From positions 3,844,001-3,908,000 of the forward strand of contig JAHRBC010000003.1 of the NCBI GenBank assembly GCA_022702545.1: 64,000 nt of DNA, written 5' to 3'. The notes under the pieces were generated by a model. That model was given only the letters and a program-made list of their open reading frames with translations. It was not told the DNA's origin and did not search any database. Source of the stretch: Phycomyces nitens. Lineage: Eukaryota; Mucoromycota; Mucoromycetes; Mucorales; Phycomycetaceae. The position numbers were made by a program, and so were the translations under genes. Below, in pieces: positions 1 through 10,343 of this stretch (its first letter is position 1; each line of letters opens with the position of its first letter).

Positions 1-25
1 AGGCAAAACAGTTCCTCAGTCGACA

Positions 26-2271
26 ATGATCTCTTTATGCCCTAGAGCTCGCATTTCTTACAGAGCAACACATTCCTTACCAGTTCTCGGAAGAAAGTAT
101 CGACATTCCAACATTCTTTGTACAGTAGGAATTGTCCCTACAATACCCCTAACAGAACTACATACCAATTCAAGTCTTGTGCGTGCAACACCTTCTGAGA
201 TAGAAGCAGCTGTAAAAGAGCCTTCGAGCCATCGTTTGGTGCGACTTTGTAGTCGCATATTTTTACTGTTGGATCGCTGGATATTTGAGCCCCTGTTAAC
301 CTTGAGGCGGTTTACCCATATATTGCTGCTATTTGTACCTGTCGTGTTATCTGCACCTGCGATTCTTATCGGGAAGCGCACCAAGGATGGTAACCGAACA
401 GGAACTCTGTGGTGGTATGACTTTATGGCAATCGAGATGGAAAGAGCAGGGCCGACGTTTATAAAGGTCAGTATATTGTGTACATGTTGGCATTTAAAAG
501 ATAGATTATAACCAACCTTTTTACTTCTTTAGCTTGCACAGTGGATTGCTTCTCGTACAGATCTCTTTCCGTCCGCTCTTTGCACTCGACTTTCGAGATT
601 ACATTCTCAGGTCGATCCACACCCATTTTCACACACCAAACGAGTCATTGAATCTGCGTTTGGTCAAAGCATGGAGAGTGTGTTTAGCTCATTTGATCCC
701 ACTCCTTTGGGTGTAGGTGCAATTGCACAGGTCTACAAGGCCACACTTCGCCCAGAGATTCTCAACGGCCATCCTAGTGACCAAAACTCGTTGATAAACG
801 ATATACTTTCCAAAGATGCGGTTATAATCACGGATGAAAATGGAGAACAGCACACTATGCACACAACAGTGGCCATAAAGGTCATACATCCCAAAGCCTA
901 TAATATTGTCAACCGCGATCTCAAGATCATGAACTTCTTTGCACAAGTACTTACCTTTATTCCCACCTTTCACTGGCTATCTCTGCCGGATGAAGTGCGA
1001 GTATTTGGATCAATGATGAAGGATCAGTTGGATTTGCGAATAGAAGGGCGTAACTTGGACCGATTTAACAAAATATTCTGTAATTCTCTCCGAGTTGAGT
1101 TTCCAAAACCACTTTTAGGCTTTACTACAAAGGATATGCTTATTGAGGAATACGAGAATGGAATCCCACTTAGTATGTTCCTCGAGAATGCAATCTATTC
1201 AAAGCATATGGGCAAGCCAGTGGGTGTTTACGATCATAAACTGGCAGATATCGGTAGGATACTTGAAAAAAAAAAAGAAGAATAAGGTGTGTATTGTAAC
1301 TAATGATATTACTTGTTTATAGGCCTCGATGTATTTCTGGTAAGATAAAGGAGATGGCTGGTATTACAAACATACTTATAGTACTTGTTTAGCACATGCT
1401 TATCTTTTACAACTTTGTTCATGCGGATCTCCATCCTGGAAACATTATGGTTAAGTTTTATAAGCCCTCTGCGTACCACCCTCTCCAGAGGACCTGGGCA
1501 AGAATCAGAGGAAAAGAACTCAAAGATGATGGAGACAAGGCAGTAGACAGGATAATTGCATTGCGACATGACCCCGAGGCAGTGCGAAACGAACTTGAGA
1601 TCCTTGAGAGTGAAGGCTATGCTCCTCGTCTGGTCTTTATCGACACTGGACTTGTCAATGAGCTGGACGATGTCAATCGAAAGAACTTTCTAGACTTATT
1701 CCAGGCCATTGCTCAGTTTGACGGGTACAAGGCCGGCGAACTTATGATCGAGCGGTGTCGAACACCAGAGCTGGTGATCAACTCGGATATATTTGCTCTA
1801 CGGATGCAAAACCTGATTCTTGGGCTGAAGCAGAATACATTTAAGCTGGGAGCAGTGAAGATTGGTGGTCTGCTGAATGAAACAATGAATATGGTGCGAT
1901 CTCACCACGTTAAACTAGAAGGAGATTTTGTAAATGTGATTGTCAGCATCATGCTTCTTGAAGGTATTGGGCGTCAATTGGACCCAGGCTTGGATCTCTT
2001 CAAGATGGCATTGCCTGTCCTTCGTGAATACAGCATCAAGGACCATGGACAGGCGGCTATCAATGGCATGAAAGATGTCAAGCAAAGTCCATTTTCTCCC
2101 CATTGGATCAAGGTCTGGATATTCCTTGAGCTCAGAAACTGGCTTGGTGAAAATGAGCGCGAGGAAAGCTGGCTTGAGATTTGGTAAGTAGAAAGAGATT
2201 TATGTCTAGTGAATAATTGAGTTGATTGTTTGGTTTTTTTTTATAGTGATTTCAAATGCTTTGACTTTTGA
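26..2271 (+). CDS. ABC1/UbiB-family atypical kinase-like protein, ADCK2/Cqd1-like
   Basis: Five exons read as 26-466, 533-1253, 1323-1339, 1393-2183 and 2247-2271; phases agree and give about 664 residues. The N-terminus is basic and Arg/Ser-rich, like a mitochondrial presequence, followed by a hydrophobic segment. Family motifs seen are TFIKLAQW (the KxGQ position, here K-L-A-Q), PLGVGAIAQVYKA (nucleotide-loop region), FVHADLHPGNI (catalytic loop) and FIDTGL (metal-binding DTG). The text around KLAQ, including SRTDLFP and VDPHPFSHT, matches the ADCK2/yeast Cqd1 branch better than COQ8. Known family role: inner-membrane kinase-like proteins affecting coenzyme Q and lipid distribution. The 17-nt third exon is needed to restore frame into the HADLHPGN exon. 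The start is the first in-frame ATG, 26 bases from the window edge, so an upstream exon cannot be excluded. Confidence 0.88.
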
Positions 2272-2833
2272 ATAAACCCTATATATCATATCATCTTGTT
2301 TAATATTCGTAACCATTCATTTACAATGTAAAATTTCACTTTTAGAACTTGATACCAAAGAGAAAACTACATGTTGGGATCTTAAATGTCTTGTCAACTT
2401 GCTTTTCTTTATACACAAACAATTGCCTATGCGTGGGTAAAAATGGAGCCCACTGCAAGGATACTGGGCTTTACTTGAACCACAGTAGTACTAATATTTC
2501 TGCATTTGAGATTATCCGCAATTCCCCCAAATAAAGAGATGCGTGCAATCCAAGTAATGGCCATCATTGGAAAGCACCAGTTCCCTCACAATCGTCTTCT
2601 TAAACCTTGAGTTAAACAACGACTCGGCTCTAATAATTGTCTATACACATGCTGAAACACGTTGGACGTGTACAGCCTTCTCTTCGTATCTCCTGAATTC
2701 ATCCCTTGCTTGTATTCCCCTTTGTCTCCCTTTGGATCTACTCTTATTATTTTGTTACTTTTCTTTACTAAAGAACCCAACTCTTTAGAAAACTTCTCTT
2801 AATTAGGCTTTGAATTGCACAGTGATCTTTGGA

Positions 2834-5800
2834 ATGACCGAAGTTGTGCCTAATGTACAGATTGCAAGTGATGTTGTGGCTCAGGATGGTCGCTTGCTTA
2901 GTATTATTGAAAGACAGCGACTCGTCATTAAGAAACTCGAAAAGGATCTAGCCGCGATGACTGCAGATCGTGATGACCTTTTGAATAGGAATCGAGCATG
3001 GGAAAAGGAGTATTGTGATCTTAATGCATCTCTGGAAAGAGTAAATACATCACAATTACCATCATTGCCCATACAGCCGTCCAAGAGTGTTCCTCATCGG
3101 CTTGTGTTTGTACAGCCAACGTTAAACATTGAAAAGCTGGACCCGCCCACCAGTCCTGTGCTTCCTCCCCGCTCACCTTTCCGCCAAAACTTAAGGGACA
3201 CTGTAGCCAAACAAGCCATATTATCTCATCATAGCGACCCAATCATATCTGGTATATCACATGAAAATGACTCTATAATATATATCTATATATCTCTATA
3301 TATCTATATAGTGCTCAATTATTCTTGCCTTAGGTCCCCTCTGTATGAGCAAGAGCTATGAACCAAGACCATTGCCTAGAATTACACCTATTTCTGCCAT
3401 GCCAATCGGCATAATGATTGGCAATAAGTCTCCGACATCTCCGGGCACCTTACCTGACGGTATATCCAAGCGTACAAGCCCAATTCATAATAGAGTATCG
3501 GCTTACGATCGTTCAAATGCAAGCAACATCCCCAAAGCAATTCGACACAGTATCTCTCGGAACTCTGCATCTTCAAAGAATATATTCTCCTTGGACGGGC
3601 CAGCCGAAGACGAGAAATTTTCATCATTAATGGCGCATAATAAGCCAGCCGAATATGAGAATGTAAGCAGTCGAAGCACAAGCCAATATGTTTCAGTAAG
3701 CTATTGATTTATTAGAGCAGTGTTCTCATTGTCTTTATTGTCGTTGTTGATGGTGTTGTTGTGTCTTTAAAGTGTCTTCGAAAGTATTCTTTAACAGAAG
3801 ACTATACTGATCCTGGAAAGGGTCTTCGACGAGTTTTTTCCCAGCCTCAACTTGCAACCCCAATGTGCTATGATACCAAAGAAAGCGGATTCCACGCAAC
3901 AAGTTCAGACGAAGAAATCCCACCCTACACTAATACTGAACCTAGCCTACGTGTGTTTGTTGTTGGGTCTAATATTATAACAAATGAACGTGGAAAGAAG
4001 CTTGTTTCCTTTATAATATCAGTGGGCCAAATAAGAGAAGCATCCAGAGAAGTAACTGAGCTCTGGAGAATTGAGAAGCTATATTCAGACTTTTTAGCTT
4101 TAGATGCACAGGTAAGATTTTATACAAGTTATAATAATAATGATAATAATAATTAATAGTATTATGTGTCATGTTGATAGTTGAGAGGTCAAGGACGGGC
4201 AAGAAATGAAAAGATTGGAAAACTGCCTGAGAAGGGCCTCTTTACGACACATGCACCTAGTAAGGTAGACAAAAGAAAGGTAATGAATAATAAAGGTGCA
4301 ATTTTATTGTCTTGATATTTGATTATCTTTCTTTATTTTTAGATTGCTGTCGAGAAATATCTCCAGAATGCTGTCAATATGAAGCTTTCCGAGAGTCCAG
4401 ATCTTCGCCTGTTCCTCAATTCCAATATTGTAAAGACTGATCAACAAACCACTCAAGTGAGCAATTGGAAATATATATATATATATATAAACAAAAATGT
4501 TGATAAATCGACTCATTCGGTTTTTACAAGCTGCCTGGCTGTAAGCAAGGTTACCTCACCAAGCGAGGAAAAAACTTTGGTGGTTGGAAGACAAGATACT
4601 TTATACTCGATGGTTCAAAACTTCAGTATTATGAAAACGTATGTCTAATTAAACTATCTCATGTTTCTATATATTAATCTTTTAGAGTTTGGCTTATACA
4701 GAAGGGAGGTTCATTGCTTGGTGTTATTCACGTTCCAGATATATTGATCGAGAGTCAGATCTCCAAACTTTCAATCGAGACAAATGAATATAATATGTTT
4801 CGACATTGCTTTGTGCTTCTCGAAAGGCGAAAGGCGTCTTCAAACGGAGTCCATCGTCATATTCTGTGCGCTGAGTCGGATACTGAGCGCGATGAATGGC
4901 TCAAGGCTTTGAATCAAAACGAAAATTATAGCCATGCGGATAATGATGGATGTGACACCAATATGATGGCCAATACTCAGCATTTTCCAAGGAGATCAGA
5001 AAATATGTGTCCTCCAAAAGATTGTGTTGACTTTATTCGTCCAAACTTTAAAGAATCTACGGTTGAATATGAAAAAGATCATCATAAAAGCTTTGTTGGG
5101 AGCGAGCGAAACTCGTCTGCTGCACATCGTCCATTACGCTCAAACTCTGATACATCGGTTGTTCTTGGTGAATTTGGCCAGACTAGTCTTCCGTCAGCAT
5201 ATTCCACCAAGCCTTTTGGAAATAACATTGTTGACAAGTCTATATTTCAACGGACAAGTATGGATCAAACTAATAACATTCACTCAAAGGACAATCCCCA
5301 ATCTCAAGAACATGTTTCAATCCGACAAGCAAGTACCGAGTCGTTCTTTTGCCCACCTTATACTGAGCAAAAAAAGGTATCGACCGAACAAGAATACTAT
5401 GACATTGATGGGAAAAAGACAAAGCAAAAATCCAACAGGCGAACCTTTTGGGCCAAGAAGATATTCACTGGCTCTGCAGATTCCCAGACAAAATCTGGGT
5501 CCAGTGCTCCTACATCGACACCGTTAATGAATGGACCGATAGCCTTTCGTGCCTTCTTGTCTCGCAATCTCTCTGATCCAACAGAGACTACAACGGGTGA
5601 ACTGGTTTCCAAGCAAGGGGGACGGAACCAAACCAAGGTGTCTTTGGACAATGTGTCTAAACAGGTGTTTGGTGTTCCTCTCCTGAATGCTGTCGAGATA
5701 TCTAAAGTATCAGACACCTATAGGCTCCCGCTCGTTGTATATCGGTGCATTGAATATCTAGAGTCTAAAAAAGCCATTTTTGAAGAAGGAATCTATCGGT

Positions 5801-6753
5801 TGAGTGGGAGCACGGTCAAGATAAGGGCACTCAAGACTCGGTTTAATGAGAGTAAGGATATAAACATATGTGATCTTGTTTCTAATATTAACCAAACGTA
5901 TTGAAGAGGGTGATATAGATTTTATTGGATTAAATGAATTCCATGACATTCACGGCATTGCTGGACTACTCAAATTATGGCTTCGTGAACTCCCCTGCCA
6001 TGTATTTACCAATGAACTATTACCTAACTTCGTGTCTGTTATTGGTATGTACGATTGAGTAAAATGTGGGTAGTTTCTTACTTGCGTCTTATAGATCTTG
6101 TTGATCGGCCAGAGCGTGTGAACGAACTTCAGAGACTGGTCTCTATGCTTCCCATTGAAAACTATACCTTATTGCGGACACTTACCGCTCATTTGATTCG
6201 AGTTGTCCAGAATTCGGATACCAACAGAATGACCCTTCATAACATTGGGATAGTATTCTCTCCAACTTTAAAGATTCCTGTGGGAATATTCTTTCTGTTT
6301 ATATATGAGTTTGATACAATATTCTCTACTAAAAAAAAGACGATATCAAAGGTCGAGAGCACCAATTATTTTCCTCAGTATACCGGTACCATTCATCCTA
6401 CTCAGGCTGGCTTCACTTTGCCGGCATCTCAGGCTATCCCAATTATTCAGACCCAAGATGATAACTTTATATCCGAAGATCACAAATTACTCAATCGAAA
6501 TAGTATGGCCTACATGGATAGTGCTCCTTCTTCAATTATGGGATTGGAAGAACATACAGATGGTAAGTTTTTTTTTATTTGATATGGTGGATCTAATTTA
6601 CTAATATTATTTTATTCAGTTTCGGCATCAATTGAAGATGAAGAGGAAGAAGAGGAAGAAGTTGGAGATCTTTGTATACGCAATGAATACGAGGATTATA
6701 GTGATACAGATGATGAGGAATATCATACTCCAATTTCTGCTTTTACCAAATAA
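2834..6753 (+). CDS. PX-PH-RhoGAP domain GTPase-activating protein, Bem3-like
   Basis: Ten exons (2834-3251, 3334-3695, 3773-4111, 4181-4279, 4343-4456, 4531-4638, 4702-5851, 5907-6044, 6095-6562, 6620-6753) join in frame to about 1109 residues. From the N-terminus: a coiled coil (SIIERQRLVIKKLEKDL), a Ser/Pro-rich linker, a PX domain (LRVFVVGSNII to the exon at 4343), a PH domain (KQGYLTKRGKNFGGWKTRYF through DEWLKALNQ), a second disordered linker, and a RhoGAP domain starting FGVPLLNAVEIS with the Arg-finger motif GIYRLSGS. The tail is acidic. Domain order matches yeast Bem3, a Cdc42 GAP recruited to phosphoinositide-rich membranes at sites of polarised growth. Two splice choices are inferred from domain continuity: the acceptor at 4701 and the donor at 5852. 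ATG 2834 is used because the upstream in-frame extension has no ATG. Confidence 0.9.
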
Positions 6754-7472
6754 TCTTTACCTTGTATATGTTTTATAAATCTGACACTGTATTCTCCTTT
6801 TATTATTTCAACCCATTATTCTCTTTATATATATATATCTTGGGCACACAATTTGCCCCAGAATATAACCACAAACTATTATAAAGGATAAAAATAAGAA
6901 GCATTAATAATCTCAATGTTCAAAAACAACTATATTTTAATGGTACTCTATTAGGATAATATTTACTGCTATATTGATAATGATGATACGGTGCCTTTAT
7001 AAACTTTGGCTTTTAAAGCATGCATGATAATTCACAGGTGTAAATCCATTCTTTACAGGATATTAACCTAGAATTAGATTATCTATAATGTTACGCTACA
7101 AAATCTCCAATATTTCTAAGTTAAAAAAAAAACAAGAACCATTATAACTTTGTGTGCACAAGACAAAGGTCTTGCGGGCGATTATTCAAGCATGTTATTA
7201 AGTTTAATTGGAAGGACTGGAGCTCATGACCTTTTAGAGTTGAACACTGTTCCCAAAAGACAAAATGACGTTGGCTAGTAGTCTATCAATCTTACTAACC
7301 CATACATTTTGATGTTTAAAATAGCTTTTCTTCTTCTTTATGAACCAAGAAACTTTTTAATAGTCTTGGAATACTCCAAGTCTTCTTTGTAATCAGGACA
7401 TGTGGCTGTTTTCTTTTTTGAATTCAAAATCATTCTTTAGGACTGGACAATAAACTTCTTTTTGTTTTGCAA

Positions 7473-7878
7473 ATGTATGAATTTCTCTGGGCACTTCCAA
7501 AGATTGCTTTTATCTTTATATACTTTGGGGATGCATTTATACCTGCTGTTGGTGATCTTTATATATAGTAAGAATCTCTTTTTAGCAGAAGCATTTTTTA
7601 GGGTTTAATTTCTTGTAGGATTTTAGAGTACCATGATCGTTTTGATCTGCGACTACCTGGACATCTAGAGCTTTGTTTCTTTCCCATTGAGATATTTACA
7701 AGGCCTTGTGAATCCTATCTACTAAAAGGTAATACTCATGGTATATATAGAGGTATCCGTAGTAGCCTCCGATCTAACCAGTGTTTTTTTAAAATAAGAA
7801 AAAAGAAAACAGGCAGAACTATGGGCCTATTTAATGCAGATGAAAATTCTGCTGCTCATTTTGTCACAAAAGGCTTTT
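7473..7878 (+). pseudogene. Coding-like relic with unresolved splicing
   Basis: The 1.2 kb between the RhoGAP gene and the next gene is A+T-rich, apart from this stretch. An ATG at 7473 opens a hydrophobic reading frame (MYEFLWALPKIAFIFIYFGD...) closed by TAG at 7566. A second block at 7619-7729 reads in another frame (RFDLRLPGHLELCFFPIEIF) and ends at a GTAATA donor-like site. A third block from 7814 continues to TAA near 7878. Every direct join of the first two blocks makes a stop codon, so I cannot build an intact gene. It may be a decayed repeat or gene copy. The protein is not recognised. Confidence 0.25.
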
Positions 7879-7977
7879 AAACATTGTGCCACGTAAAATT
7901 GCAAATCATCTAATTCACCTTTTTTTTTGTTAATCGTCTAATTTTAGATTAAAATCTTCTGTCTTGATACTACAAAC

Positions 7978-9036
7978 ATGATATACCACAAAAAGTCAGC
8001 CTCATGTACTGCGATTCCTAGCTATACAGCATTGCATCCAAGAGCTACATCAATGACTAGCATATCCGGCAATGCTGCCCTTGCATCCGAGATCACAGAT
8101 CATCCTTCTAGGCTTGAACAGCATCCCGATCAAAGCTTAAGCACAAGTACCAACAGTTCACAGACTCCCAAAAACAACACATCGACAATTGGCTCATCCG
8201 CCAAACACACAAATAACCTCTCTAAAGACATTGTAAAAAGCGAATTGTCCTCCATGCTCACTCAAAGCAACATGTTCTCCCTACCGACTGTCTGCATCTT
8301 CTCACAGAGCGCATTAGCTAATGAATATTCGCATGAGACCGAAATTGCTCCGTTTGTATACCCAGCTGCAACATCTCTGGAACATATTACGATGCTTATT
8401 GGCATGCTTCAATCATTATTGAGAGTAGTCGATGAGACATCTACGGGTGAGGATGAAGACGAGGATGACGAAGACGATGAGGACGAAGACGAAGACGAAG
8501 ACGATGAAGGCAGTGGAAAATGGGATAGTGAGGGTACTATGTTAGATGAAAAAAATGAAGAGAATATATCAGATACAGACCCCTTTGCTGTTCTTGGATT
8601 AAGTACTTTCAAGGTATCGTTATGGAACAAGATGTGCGATAATATTTTGGATGGAGTTACTTTTAAAGAGGATCTAAGTTTGGTAAATATATTACTATGC
8701 TTAAATTCTAAAGTTGGCATAATTAATTCAAGAATACTTTTGCTTAATATGTATATCTTTAGATCATCATCATGTCTCCACGATTCTCGGATAGAATGAT
8801 CACAAAACATATGCATCTTTTAAAGAAGTCTTTATCCGAATCACAACTTATAGAAAGGGTAGGGTAACGTTTCTATTATTATTATTTTTTTAAAAAAAAG
8901 AAGCAGATTCTGGTTAATGTGAACAAGGACGTAACAATTTATCTAGAGTTTTTCTACTGAGAAAGTTGGTGAACATCTGGTATCATTGGCCCATTATTGG
9001 TTTGATCAACCAGACGATGATGATAAGGATACCTGA
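7978..9036 (+). CDS. Unrecognised protein with a long Glu/Asp tract
   Basis: Three exons (7978-8682, 8763-8858, 8947-9036) join at phase 0 to 296 codons. The N-terminal third is Ser/Thr/Asn-rich and probably disordered. A hydrophobic helical part follows (LEHITMLIGMLQSLLRVVDE), then about 30 almost uninterrupted Asp/Glu residues near 8449-8510. The C-terminal part (FAVLGLSTFKVSLWNKMCDN, then HMHLLKKSLSESQLIER) looks folded and ends in an acidic tail (FDQPDDDDKDT). The last intron (8859-8946) was chosen because it yields a coherent C-terminus. A readthrough would stop after two more codons. No domain is recognised. Its neighbours are unrelated. Confidence 0.62.
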
Positions 9037-9236
9037 CTATACTAACCTTCAACTTCAATATGTTGGCCATTATTTTGCACCATTCATTCACTTTGAACAA
9101 AAATATTTTCATCTAATAAAGGCATATAAAGACTAATTTCCAGGCTCATTGTCTTTTTTTTTTCCAAGAAAAACCAACTGCTATTGGCTAATATTTGCAC
9201 TCCGAAAATTTACTACACTTTTATTGGCTGAATTAA

Positions 9237-9268
9237 AATAAGTTGCGATATTTCTGTCGCAACTTATT
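9237..9268. repeat. 12-bp perfect inverted repeat beside a tRNA gene
   Basis: AATAAGTTGCGA (9237-9248) and its exact reverse complement TCGCAACTTATT (9257-9268) flank an 8-nt spacer. The structure lies about 40 bp from the 3' end of the tRNA-Phe gene and 200 bp after the upstream protein gene, in A+T-rich DNA. It could be a transcript hairpin, one end of a small mobile element or a chance structure. No terminal repeats or target duplication were found. Confidence 0.5.
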
Positions 9269-9307
9269 ATTTTAAATAAAAATATCAAAAGAAAATACAA
9301 AAGGTAA

Positions 9308-9380
9308 TGCCACAAGTGTGGATTGAACACACGACCTTTAGATCTTCAGTCTAACGCTCTCCCAGCTGAGCTATTGCGGC
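9308..9380 (-). tRNA. tRNA-Phe (GAA anticodon), intronless
   Basis: On the minus strand a complete 73-nt cloverleaf can be drawn. The acceptor stem is GCCGCAA/TTGTGGC with discriminator A, followed by U8-A9, a D arm GCTC/GAGC, an anticodon stem TTAGA/TCTAA around loop CTGAAGA (anticodon GAA), a five-base variable loop and a T arm GTGTG/CACAC with loop TTCAATC. Internal A-box (TAGCTCAGCTGG) and B-box (GTTCAATCC) promoters are present. CCA is not encoded, as usual in eukaryotes. A short T run follows within 15 bp and could serve as the pol III terminator. No anticodon-loop intron is present. Confidence 0.97.
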
Positions 9381-9381
9381 A

Positions 9382-10343
9382 TTTCATGATTTTTACGCTT
9401 TTTTAAATTACTAATTTCAAATAAATTTTGGTGACATTTGTAGGTACATATTTAGGAATAATTTACTTTATTAACAGAAACTTTTAATAAACAATTTAAA
9501 AAATAAAGTAGAAATAACTATTAGACTCAGTATGTTTATATTTTTGTTAAAGAAATATATAAAAAGTATTTAAAAGAATAATAATATATATATAAATATA
9601 TAATCTATATCTATTTTATAAGATTTTTTTTAAATTTTTTTTAAAAAATAATAATCAAGTATTATTTGTTATTTGAGATAATAGAGAGTTATATATTATA
9701 ATATATCTAAGCCAAGTGAAAAAAACAAGATCGAATTTTAGAGAGACTTTTAATAATTAAATTGAATTTTATATTATGATTTTGTCAATAGTTTTGAACA
9801 TTACTAGAAAAGAGAGAAAAAAATATTTTTTAGAGATGCCTTGCAAGTTTTTAAACATATAAATACAATTAAGAGTAGAGTGATATACATTTATCAGATA
9901 TTTTAAATAGTAACCTGATCAAGTGTGGCAAGAACATAATCAGATACTTTTAGAATACTCTCAAGAGGTTAATTGAGAAGAAGAGGGCTACTATTAGTGA
10001 TATAAATTATTTAAACTTCTAGAGTAATGGACATTCTAGAAAATTCATAAATGAACCCAAAAGAAAAGAAAAGAGACCAAGCTTCAGATATCTAGAGAAG
10101 ATCTCAAAAAATCAAAGAATATATTTTCCTTTTGAATATTATTGATTTATACATCGAGCTTTATTTTTACAAGATATATCACACATAAATTAAAAGTATA
10201 AAACGACAAGCTATCATTAGACAATGGCTACAATCCTATAATTTTAATAGTTGTTCAATATATCAGTGTTTATTGACAGAAGAATATCTGAATATCTTTT
10301 ATTATTTTTTAAATGCAAAATACAGTCGATAAAGCTGCAGACT
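9382..10343. other. A+T-rich intergenic region
   Basis: About 960 bp of very A+T-rich sequence with poly-A/T runs lies between the tRNA and the 3' end of the RIX1 gene. I see no open frame of coding character, RNA fold or repeat family in it. Confidence 0.6.

Noticed and set aside
8409..8816. Minus-strand poly-Ser frame
   Set aside because: It is the antisense of the Asp/Glu tract in the plus-strand gene, which has matching exons and phases.
9540..9640. A+T-rich block considered as an origin of replication
   Set aside because: No consensus can be tested for this lineage and A+T-richness is common in every gap here.
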